Assembly: GCA_002305045.1 (NCBI GenBank)
Contig: DBPX01000022.1
Coordinates: 145,864-209,863 of the forward strand
DNA length: 64,000 nucleotides
Direction: 5' to 3'
From: Ruminococcus sp. UBA1409
Lineage (GTDB): Bacteria; Bacillota; Clostridia; Oscillospirales; Ruminococcaceae
Shown here: positions 54,456 through 61,640 of the stretch, one piece after another
Layout of the letters: every line of letters starts with the position of its first letter
Numbering within the stretch: position 1 is the first letter of the stretch
Program-made: the position numbers and the translations under genes
The notes under the pieces: generated by a model
The model's database searches: none
What the model was told of the DNA's origin: nothing
Seen by the model: the letters and a program-made list of their open reading frames with translations, nothing else

Positions 54456-54880
54456 CTGCCTTGCGGCAGTGGTATCTCCACCATAGCTTGATAAGGAGGC
54501 AGCCTTATGCAAAGTGAGCTGTCAGCTTAGCTGACTAATTGCTTGCCGTTTAGGTCTCACATTAGCCTGACATCCATGCGCCCTTCGTGAAGCGGCGGGA
54601 GGCTGTCTTCCCTTGCTAACCGGCAAGCACTCCGCCGCAGCTGACGCTGCGGCGGCTCACTTTGCATATCCGGGGCGTCATAGCTTTGTGGGAGGAGGGG
54701 GCCGCCTGCGGCAGTGGCGTTCGGCTGACGGCGAGTGGTATTGCTTCGCAGCAAGGCTCGCTTTGCAGTGAAATTTGTCTTACGACAAGTGAAATTCGCT
54801 TAACAGCGAGTGAAGCTGCCTTGCGGCAGTAAGGCTACTGCGCAGTGAAGCAGCGTTTCAGTGAGACAGCCTTTCACGGC
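54456..54880. repeat. Array of mini-hairpins separated by GTGAA
   Basis: Short 5-bp hairpins with 4-nt loops recur: 54456-54469, 54741-54754, 54775-54788, 54796-54809, 54816-54829, and a loop-2 version at 54837-54846. Examples are TTGTC-TTAC-GACAA, TCGCT-TAAC-AGCGA and CTGCC-TTGC-GGCAG. In the compact part (54775-54846) they start about every 20-21 nt and are joined by GTGAAAT or GTGAAG. The exact hairpin CTGCC-TTGC-GGCAG occurs twice, within a shared TGAAGCTGCCTTGCGGCAGT. Sequences differ while pairing is kept. Part of a 961-bp region without genes. Confidence 0.68.
54506..54668. other. Structured non-coding element 4 (single four-way junction)
   Basis: A perfect 14-bp stem (54506-54519 with 54655-54668) encloses three arms: hairpin 54521-54535 (GTCAGC tta GCTGAC), stem 54540-54553 with 54616-54629 (13 of 14 pairs), and hairpin 54632-54655 (CCGCCGCAGC tgac GCTGCGGCGG). 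It lies inside the mini-hairpin region, next to element 3. Its TGAC loop is shared with the left hairpin of element 2. No ORF supported. Confidence 0.6.
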
Positions 54881-54910
54881 TTGAGGGGAGCTTGTCCACC
54901 GCTCAGGACC

Positions 54911-55253
54911 GGGAGTTTTGAAGCCGGCAAAGCCAAAGGGCTTTGCCGGCTTCGCCGCCGGTTCTCAAAATCCGCCGGGCGCTAATCCCCCGGGCTTTTA
55001 TATCCCGATATAGCCCTAGCCCGCCACCCTCCCGGAGCATGGGTCCTAGGACGAAAAATCCCGGCGGATTTGACCGTCCTGGCAGGGCGGCCTCCCTCCC
55101 GAAAAAAAGGTGAGGGTGACCTAGGGGGCAGCAGAGCCTTGCCCGGGGCAGCGAGCAAGCTAAAGCCCTGCCGCCCTGCCCGGACGGGGAGGGGACTAAG
55201 TCCCCGGAGAACCGGCGGCGGGGAAAGGCGAAGCCTTTCCCCGCAAAACTCCC
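54911..55253. other. Structured non-coding element 3 (double four-way junction)
   Basis: Outer stem: 54911-54920 with 55244-55253 (10 bp). Left hairpin: 54921-54952 (14 bp, loop AAAG). Inner stem: 54953-54966 with 55207-55220 (14 bp). Right hairpin: 55221-55241 (9 bp, loop GAA). Only two bases are unpaired and the junction can branch-migrate. Distal junction arms: 54968-54979 with 55060-55071, 55074-55090 with 55171-55187 (16 of 17), and 55191-55205. The layout equals that of element 1. It lies between the rplL terminator and the convergent AraC gene. No convincing ORF. Confidence 0.72.
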
Positions 55254-55296
55254 TTTGTGTGACGCACTCTCCCCAAAAGAGGGAAGCCTCACGCCT

Positions 55297-56184
55297 TTAC
55301 GGCTCCTCCAGCCTCCTTGAGGCTGATTTTTCCTGCCTGAAGCCCATAGCCAGCCTGAACTGCCCGGGAGTCACTCCCTCCAGCTTCCTAAAGGTACTGC
55401 AAAAGTACCCGGTGTCGGTGAAGCCGCTGAGCGCCGCTATCTCCTTGATAGGAAGCTCGGGACGGTTTAAAAGAAGCTCCTTGCTCTTATTAATCCTGAC
55501 CTGGGCGATATATCTAAAGATTGTGCTGCCGGTGAGGCTCTTGAACAGCCTGCAAAGGTACTGCGGCGTGTAGTCCATCAGCCTTGCAAGCTGATTGAGG
55601 GTTATCTCCTCGCCGTAGTGGCTGTCTATATATCCAAAAATCCGCCTGAGTCTTGTTGCCCTAGCCTCTATGGACAGCTCGCTCGCCCTGATGACATAAA
55701 GGTATATCCCCAGAAGCACTCTGTATACCATGGCGGACGCCTTTATGAGCCTTAAGGGGTCGTCTGAGCAGGACATCCTGTAAAGCGCCAGAATAGCCTC
55801 GTGAAGCTCCTCGGGAGCGCTCACAGAGTACACCTGCGAGCTGGCTGCACAAATCTCCCTTTTTATAAACTCCTCGCTTTTGTCTCCGTAAAAGACCACC
55901 CAATCGACCTCCCAGCTCTCTGAGAGGGGATAGTATTCGTGCGGCTCTCCGGGGACCAAAAGCATCCCCTGCCCCGGCTCGACGGCAATCCTCTGTCCGT
56001 CTATAACCACCTCTCCCCTGCCTCTTAGGCACTGAATCCACTGGTAATAGCCTCTTACCCACTGCGTCTCGGCTCTTCCTCCGGGACGCTTTACATGCTC
56101 CTGAGAGTGAAAGCAGCCTACACCTGCAAAGCCGAAAAGCTGCCGGGAGTCGTAATCCTCCCTTGACACAAACAGCATACTCAT
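55297..56184 (-). CDS. AraC-family transcriptional regulator
   Basis: The 295-residue protein has an N-terminal cupin-like sensor domain (MLLVPGEPHEYYPL near residue 75) and a C-terminal double helix-turn-helix (ITLNQLARLMDYTPQYLCRLFK, read as LNQLARLMDYTPQYL, then IKEIAALSGFTDTGYFCSTFRK, read as ALSGFTDTGYF). Such regulators usually sense sugars; no sugar operon adjoins it. AAAGGAGG precedes TTG-ATG codons at 56187-56182; the ATG at 56184 is preferred. Confidence 0.92.
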   Translation of the reverse strand: MSMLFVSREDYDSRQLFGFAGVGCFHSQEHVKRPGGRAETQWVRGYYQWIQCLRGRGEVVIDGQRIAVEPGQGMLLVPGEPHEYYPLSESWEVDWVVFYGDKSEEFIKREICAASSQVYSVSAPEELHEAILALYRMSCSDDPLRLIKASAMVYRVLLGIYLYVIRASELSIEARATRLRRIFGYIDSHYGEEITLNQLARLMDYTPQYLCRLFKSLTGSTIFRYIAQVRINKSKELLLNRPELPIKEIAALSGFTDTGYFCSTFRKLEGVTPGQFRLAMGFRQEKSASRRLEEP

Positions 56185-56215
56185 CAAGACTATCCTCCTT
56201 TAACAACGCTGGAAC

Positions 56216-56400
56216 TGATAAAAAAGGGTCGACCCCCGACTTGCGAGATGGGGCTTTCGCAGGTCAGGGGCCATTGAAGGGGAAATTAGAAAACACTAAT
56301 GAAGCTGGCAGATAATAGCCCCCGGTTGAAGGGGAAGTCGCTTAAGAGCCTACCGCCATAGCCGTAAGGAAGGACCATAGGCTCTTAAGCTTAAAGAAAG
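56216..56400 (+). other. Structured intergenic segment, possible leader
   Basis: Two hairpins stand in the 385-bp gap: CCCC-c-GAC-t-TGCGA with its complement (56233-56270) and a perfect 13-bp stem 56340-56352 with 56378-56390. The segment TTGAAGGGGAA occurs twice (about 56275 and 56328), once after each of two C-rich/G-rich pairs. It ends just before a small ORF with a ribosome site. It does not fit a riboswitch class I can recall in detail. Confidence 0.4.
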
Positions 56401-56408
56401 GGAAAAAT

Positions 56409-56627
56409 ATGAAAAAGCTTTCGCTTACAGGTGGATGGGGAGCTTTAGCTATGGGCGTCCCCCTAGCCCTCGGTATCTATTCCGCCCTACTCGTGGCGTT
56501 CTGTACAATATCTTTTCTTCGTTTTAAAGTATATGTTAGCGCCCTTGCCGGATGCGCCGATACCCGTTTTCAGCCGGTCACCTCGCCCAGAACGACCTCG
56601 ACATCCATGCTGAAGCCGTCCCTGTAG
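56409..56627 (+). CDS. Possible small membrane protein
   Basis: A 72-residue frame begins MKKLSLTGGWGALAMG with a hydrophobic stretch at residues 10-40. AAAGGG lies 8 nt before the ATG and a structured segment lies upstream. The last 19 codons run antisense into the 3' end of htrA, where the translation loses character, so the gene may be truncated or spurious. No family recognised. Confidence 0.3.
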   Translation: MKKLSLTGGWGALAMGVPLALGIYSALLVAFCTISFLRFKVYVSALAGCADTRFQPVTSPRTTSTSMLKPSL

Positions 56628-57907
56628 ATGGTAAGCACCATCGTGTCGCCGACCGAGCAGTCGCTTACAAGCTCGTTTAGCTCCTTGAAGGAGGTTACCG
56701 TCTCGCCGTTTGCGCCTATTATAATGTCGCTTGGCATAAGACCCGCCCTTTCCGCTCCGCTGTCGGGAGTCACGAATCTTATGAACACCCCCTCGGGCAG
56801 ACGGTAATAAAGCGATATGAACGAGGTTATATCCTCCCCGGTGACGCCTATCATCGGTCTGCCGGTGACATAGCCGTAGGCGATTAAATCCTCGATTATC
56901 GGGATAGCCTCGTCTATCGGTATCGCAAAGCCCAGTCCCTCGCCGTAGGAGGAGTCGACCTTTGCGGAGGTTACGCCGATTACCTGCCCGTAGCAGTTTA
57001 TAAGCGGTCCGCCGGAGTTGCCCTTGTTGATTGTAGCCTGCGTCTGGATAAGAGTCATCCTCTTGTCGCCTATGGTAAGAGTCCTGTTAAGCCCGGAGAT
57101 TATCCCGGTGGTCATCGAGCCGTAGAGGTCGAAGCCGAGAGGATTTCCTATCACTATCGACAGCTCGCCGACCCTAAGGTCCTCGGAGTGCCCGAACTCG
57201 CACGGGACAAGACCCTCCGCCTCGATTTTAAGTACCGCAAGATCGGTCTGATCGTCGGAGCCGATTATCTCGGCAGAGTACTCCTCCATCCCGCTGTCTA
57301 TTATCATCACCGAGACGGCATCCTCCAGCACATGGGCGTTGGTTATAATGTAGCCGTCGCTGCTGATTACTATCCCGGTGCCGGTTGTCGTACCCAAGGG
57401 GACCGTGCAGGATATTCCCACAACAGACGGGGAAACCTTGTCGTAAATATCGGGAAGGTACATGGCGTCCTCTGGAGCGGCAAGCTGCTCCATCGAGGGG
57501 ACCTGAGCGCTCTTAGCGCCGTCCCCCGAGAAATCCTGGGAGTCCTCCTTGGAGACATTTCCAATCATCGAGCCCAGAGCAGCTCCTCCCAGGGAGCCGC
57601 CAGAGCCGTCAGAGGAATCTAAGCCGCCGTCCCCGCCGTCGGCAACGGATTCAAAAATCGTTCTTGAAATCGCCAGAGAGTATATATATATCGAGGAGGC
57701 GGAAACCGCAGCCACCAGTATCACTACCAGCAGGATTCTTCCCACAGAGGGCTTTTTTAAGCACCTGCCGCCGTCGAAGTTGTATATATACTCGCACCTT
57801 CCGGCATCGTCAGGCATCATCGCCCTGATGCCCCCGCCCGCTGAAGCCCTCGAGCCGTTCTCACGGGAGCTGTTACCGATATAAGCGTCTTTATCAAAAT
57901 CACTCAT
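56570..57907 (-). CDS. HtrA/DegP-like serine protease with PDZ domain
   Basis: The 445-residue protein is membrane-anchored (helix about residues 58-76) with the protease outside. A Gly/Ser-rich linker follows the anchor. The catalytic triad is His in TNAHVLED, Asp in DDQTDLAVL and Ser in NKGNSGGPLIN. A single C-terminal PDZ domain follows (AGLMPSDIIIGANGETV). HtrA enzymes degrade misfolded exported proteins. The gene is monocistronic and convergent with the small plus-strand ORF. Confidence 0.94.
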   Translation of the reverse strand: MSDFDKDAYIGNSSRENGSRASAGGGIRAMMPDDAGRCEYIYNFDGGRCLKKPSVGRILLVVILVAAVSASSIYIYSLAISRTIFESVADGGDGGLDSSDGSGGSLGGAALGSMIGNVSKEDSQDFSGDGAKSAQVPSMEQLAAPEDAMYLPDIYDKVSPSVVGISCTVPLGTTTGTGIVISSDGYIITNAHVLEDAVSVMIIDSGMEEYSAEIIGSDDQTDLAVLKIEAEGLVPCEFGHSEDLRVGELSIVIGNPLGFDLYGSMTTGIISGLNRTLTIGDKRMTLIQTQATINKGNSGGPLINCYGQVIGVTSAKVDSSYGEGLGFAIPIDEAIPIIEDLIAYGYVTGRPMIGVTGEDITSFISLYYRLPEGVFIRFVTPDSGAERAGLMPSDIIIGANGETVTSFKELNELVSDCSVGDTMVLTIYRDGFSMDVEVVLGEVTG

Positions 57908-58055
57908 ATAAAGCTCCTCCTGAGCAATAAAGCCGGCTGACCGGCTGGCGGTGCGGTGTGTGACTTACTGACTTTAATTATAAGGCTTTTTGTGATAATC
58001 CTATGAAAGAAATCGGAATATTTGCAGATTTAAAGGTAAGAATCAGGTGTGACCC

Positions 58056-58084
58056 TTGCGAAAGGCAGCCGATTGTGATATAAT
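58056..58084 (+). promoter_or_regulatory. Promoter of the MBOAT-like operon
   Basis: TTGCGA (58056-58061) and TATAAT (58079-58084), 17-nt spacer, about 115 nt before the start at 58203. Confidence 0.72.
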
Positions 58085-58202
58085 ATGCTCAAATGCGGAA
58101 CATTTTAATTGCGAGACACTTAAAATCAGCTTCATTTTCGTCCTGAGGGCAGGACCTTAGCTTTTTTGGTTTATGTTGTGAGCTTATGCTCCGGGAGACG
58201 GT

Positions 58203-59525
58203 ATGGTCTATCATCAGCTTATTTTCGTCTTTGTTTTTCTGCCGGTATATCTTATCGGCTCGCTGCTCCTAAGAGAGCCGCAGGCAAAAAATCTCTTGAG
58301 CGCAGGGCTATCCCTTGTCTTTTTGGTATGGGGCCGGCCTGTCTATTTTGCGCTCATAATCATAAACATATTCCTAGCATATCTTGCCGGGAGGCTTCAA
58401 GACTCCAAGACAGGCAGGCGCTTAAGGCTTGCCGCCGCAGTGCTGAACACGCTGTCGGTGCTTCCAGGAGCATTCTACCTGGCGGCAAAAAACGACCTCT
58501 CGGGAGGAATCGCCGCCGTAGGTCTTATGGGGTTTGCTCTTCGTCAGGCTCTTTACCTTTTATATACCAAAAGGCCGGAAAAAAGCCCTCTTAGGCTGAC
58601 GGTGTACCTTATCTCCTTTGAGTTCATGTGCGTCTCGCCGGTGCTGGGCTACGACCAGCTAAGAGACGAGCTTGTAAAGCGGAGGCGTCCCGGTCTTGCA
58701 GAGCTTAAGGCCGGGCTGACGAGGTTTATCTTCGGCCTGGGAGCGGCAGGAGTGATAGGCCTGGGGCTTGACAGGCTGAGGCTCTTAGCTCTTCACACAC
58801 AGCCTGTTCCCTGGATGGACGGCGTTTTCGGTCTGTTAATCGGCTTTATCGAGATATACGCCGCCGCCATAGCCTATATTTCGATGTCAGAGGGGCTTTG
58901 CCTCATGAGCGGCTACAGGGTCCGCTGCTGGGACTCCTGCTTCATGCCAAGACCCAGGATGAAAAACCATCTGGGCTATATCTGGCTCACGGCGTCAGCC
59001 CAGCTTTCAAGGCTGCTCTGCGGTATGTCCGGCTACAAGCTAGCGGGACTCTGCGCCGTTATGTGTATAATCATAGGAGCGGCTCACGGTCTGGGAGCCG
59101 GAGCCGTAGGGCTTCTTGCCTGCATACTTCTTGCCATGCTGCTAGAGGAGCTGTTCGAGCTTAAGGGGACGCCCGCCGGATTTATAACATACCTTCTTTT
59201 AATTGCGGGGCTCACGCTTTGCACCGTCTGCGGCAGCGAGGGTCTTTCGGGGCTATTTTCCTCCCTAGCCCCCGGCAGCTACGATTTTGATATCAGCTAT
59301 CTTTTTGACAGCGAGCTCTCAAGGCTCTACCCCATCATAATCCTTGGAATAATATACTGCTCGCCGCTAAAGCCGATGCTTTCAAGGCTTGCAAGACGGC
59401 TCGGCTCACGGTCGCCGGGTTATCCTATAATAAGGCTTCTGACTGCGGCGGCTCTTTGTGCGGTGATAATAGTATATCTTGCCGCCTACTCCTCATTTGC
59501 CGTTTCAGGAGGTGCAGCGCTATGA
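58203..59525 (+). CDS. MBOAT-like (AlgI-type) membrane acyltransferase, divergent
   Basis: The 440-residue polytopic protein starts with LIFVFVFLPVYLIGSLLL and KNLLSAGLSLVFLVWGRPVYF, which is the typical N-terminus of AlgI-type membrane-bound O-acyltransferases. The usual WHG active-site segment is replaced by IIGAAHGLGAGAVG (about residue 295), which keeps the His but not the Trp. AlgI-type proteins acetylate exported polysaccharides together with a DHHW/AlgJ partner. Divergence suggests altered activity. It overlaps the next gene by 4 nt. Confidence 0.72.
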   Translation: MVYHQLIFVFVFLPVYLIGSLLLREPQAKNLLSAGLSLVFLVWGRPVYFALIIINIFLAYLAGRLQDSKTGRRLRLAAAVLNTLSVLPGAFYLAAKNDLSGGIAAVGLMGFALRQALYLLYTKRPEKSPLRLTVYLISFEFMCVSPVLGYDQLRDELVKRRRPGLAELKAGLTRFIFGLGAAGVIGLGLDRLRLLALHTQPVPWMDGVFGLLIGFIEIYAAAIAYISMSEGLCLMSGYRVRCWDSCFMPRPRMKNHLGYIWLTASAQLSRLLCGMSGYKLAGLCAVMCIIIGAAHGLGAGAVGLLACILLAMLLEELFELKGTPAGFITYLLLIAGLTLCTVCGSEGLSGLFSSLAPGSYDFDISYLFDSELSRLYPIIILGIIYCSPLKPMLSRLARRLGSRSPGYPIIRLLTAAALCAVIIVYLAAYSSFAVSGGAAL

Positions 59526-60700
59526 ATAATGACGATATCCTGCTGACAGGGCTTACCCCTCCTGACAGTGAAAGGGATAAGCCAAGCCGCCCGTTTGACC
59601 CGTCAGACGGCGGGAAGGAGCTTGTTCTTAACCCTCCCGAGGCTGACGGCATGGAAAGGGAGGAGCAGTATCCCCGTGATGTCAGCCCGGAGGAGGTCTT
59701 TGGCGGCTCAAAGGAAAAAGCCCCCTCCCCCAAGCGAAGGAGCCAGGCGGATATCCTTCTTTTAGAGCTTGGCAGGCAGTCTGGAGCGGACAGGTACAAC
59801 TTCATCTGCTTCTTCCTGCCGGCAATTCTGATTTTAGTTCTTAGCCTTAGCTTCATCCTAATCAGCCGTGGAGACATCGAGGAGGATTTAGCTCCCCTTA
59901 GCTACAGCTCGATAGCCGACGGCAGCTATACAAAAAGCCTTAATGCAATATACGAGGAAAGGCTCCCGTTTTTGGACGGCTTCAGGAAAATAGCAGGGGC
60001 TATAGGCTTTATCGAGGCTGAGGCTGCAGCGCCCCAGGAGGACGGTCTGCCGGATTCCTCAGAGACTCCCGAGACTCCCGAGACTCCCGCTAAGACCGAC
60101 CCTCCCGCAGAGCCTGAGACCCCCGCAGAGCCTGAGACTCCGTCGGTCACCCAGCCTCCCGAGAGCGAGGCTCCTGAGGACTCTGACTCCGTCACCCTGG
60201 CTCCTGTTGACGACGAGACTCAGGAAGACCTTGATATAAGCCAGCTTGAGACCTTTACAATGTACACCACCGCCACCCTTTACATAAGGCTTGGACCCTC
60301 CACCGAGGACGCTATTTTGGGCTATTTCACCCGTGGCGAGGAGGTAAGCGTCGTAGATATCGACGAAAACGGCTGGGCAAGGGTCATAACCGGCGGGCAT
60401 ATAGCCTACTCCTACTCCGAGTATCTAAGCTATGAGCCGGTGCCAGAGCCAGAGCCTGAGCCGGAATCTGAAGCTGAGCCGGAGCCGGAGGATATTCCCC
60501 TGGCAGACCCTCCCGAGGACGAGGAGGAGATAGTCTTAGACGAGGGACTAGGCGAGGAGCAGGATTTCCTGCCGGAGGAAACCGTCCAGACAATGCCGCC
60601 CGAGCCGGAGGAGGAAGAGCCTTCCGTGACCTACATAACCAATCCGCCCTATTATCCCGGCTTCACCGGCTACGGACCCCAGGGCACTCCCTCGCCGTGA
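59522..60700 (+). CDS. Membrane-anchored SH3-domain protein, DHHW-like N-terminal segment
   Basis: The 392-residue protein has a polar cytoplasmic N-terminus (about 95 residues) and one membrane helix (about residues 99-121, FLPAILILVLSLSFILI). A segment DGSYTKSLNAIYEERLPFLDG follows (blocks DGSYTKSL and ERLPFLDG) and resembles the start of DHHW/AlgJ-type partner proteins. Then come a Pro/Glu/Thr linker of ETPE-like repeats, an SH3 domain (LYIRLGPSTEDAILGYF, about residues 255-310) and a second acidic Pro/Glu tail. The DHHW catalytic part is absent. Start at ATGA overlap with the MBOAT-like gene, indicating a pair. Function inferred only from this context. Confidence 0.72.
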   Translation: MNNDDILLTGLTPPDSERDKPSRPFDPSDGGKELVLNPPEADGMEREEQYPRDVSPEEVFGGSKEKAPSPKRRSQADILLLELGRQSGADRYNFICFFLPAILILVLSLSFILISRGDIEEDLAPLSYSSIADGSYTKSLNAIYEERLPFLDGFRKIAGAIGFIEAEAAAPQEDGLPDSSETPETPETPAKTDPPAEPETPAEPETPSVTQPPESEAPEDSDSVTLAPVDDETQEDLDISQLETFTMYTTATLYIRLGPSTEDAILGYFTRGEEVSVVDIDENGWARVITGGHIAYSYSEYLSYEPVPEPEPEPESEAEPEPEDIPLADPPEDEEEIVLDEGLGEEQDFLPEETVQTMPPEPEEEEPSVTYITNPPYYPGFTGYGPQGTPSP

Positions 60701-61620
60701 TATACCCTGACGGCAAGAGGTATCTGAGCCTCGACAGCGTTTTAAAGCGGGAGTTCGGCAAAAAGACGGTCAAGGTCCCGCTGAACGCCGGGCTTGGCTG
60801 TCCCAACCGGGACGGCTCTAAGGGCATAGGAGGCTGCATATTCTGCTCGGGACGGTGCTCCGGCGAGTTTGCGGGGAATCCCTGCGAGTCCCTTTACAGC
60901 CAGTTTGAAGCCGTAAAGGCTCTCTACCTTAAAAAGTGGGGGGAGACTAATTACATCGCCTATCTTCAGGCAGGCTCCAACACCTACTCCGACCCCGAAG
61001 CCCTGTCCGAGATTTACGAAAGCTGTCTTAAGCTCCCGGCAGTAGGGCTTAGCATAGCGACACGGGCGGACTGCATAACCCCCCAAATCGCCGACCTCCT
61101 TTACGGCATATCAAAAAGGACCTATCTCACCGTCGAGCTGGGGCTTCAAAGCTCCAGTGACATAACAGCCGGGATAATCAACCGTGGGCATACCTTCGGG
61201 GAGTTCCTTACAGGCTACGGGCTTCTTTTCGAGCGCGGGATAAGAGTCTGCGTCCATATAATAAACGGTCTTCCCGGGGAGACCCGCCGTGATATGCTCA
61301 AAACCGCCGGGGATGTCGCCCGGCTTAATCCCTACGAGATAAAAATCCATCTCCTTCACATTATAAAGGGCACCGCCGCCGAGAGAATGTATCTTGACGG
61401 GAGGCTTGCTCCGATGGATAAAAATGAGTACACGGCTACAGTCTGCGACCAGCTGGAGCTTCTTCCTCCCAGCACCGCAATCGGCAGGCTGACAGGCGAC
61501 GGCGACAGAAAAACCCTAATCGCCCCGATGTGGTCGACCGACAAAAAGACAGTTCTCAACTCAATCTCCAAGGAGCTTTCGGCAAGGGAGAGCTTCCAGG
61601 GAAAATACTACTCAAAATAA
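60697..61620 (+). CDS. Radical SAM protein, YhcC/TIGR01212 family
   Basis: The 307-residue protein carries the cluster-binding motif CPNRDGSKGIGGCIFC (Cys at about 29, 41 and 44, the unusual C-x11-C-x2-C spacing of this family), an N-terminal RYLSLDSVLKREFG, and GLPGETRRDM. Its substrate is not established. The start is a GTG that overlaps the previous stop (GTGA), so it is coupled to the SH3 gene. Confidence 0.9.
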   Translation: MIYPDGKRYLSLDSVLKREFGKKTVKVPLNAGLGCPNRDGSKGIGGCIFCSGRCSGEFAGNPCESLYSQFEAVKALYLKKWGETNYIAYLQAGSNTYSDPEALSEIYESCLKLPAVGLSIATRADCITPQIADLLYGISKRTYLTVELGLQSSSDITAGIINRGHTFGEFLTGYGLLFERGIRVCVHIINGLPGETRRDMLKTAGDVARLNPYEIKIHLLHIIKGTAAERMYLDGRLAPMDKNEYTATVCDQLELLPPSTAIGRLTGDGDRKTLIAPMWSTDKKTVLNSISKELSARESFQGKYYSK

Positions 61621-61640
61621 AATAGGAAAGGAAGATTTCA

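Noticed and set aside
54456..54880. CRISPR array
   Set aside because: Repeats are short hairpins of differing sequence with near-constant linkers; there are no identical repeats with unique spacers and no cas genes.
54903..55573. Frames in both directions around element 3
   Set aside because: Same reasons: low-complexity GC-rich translations overlapping the inverted repeats and the AraC gene.
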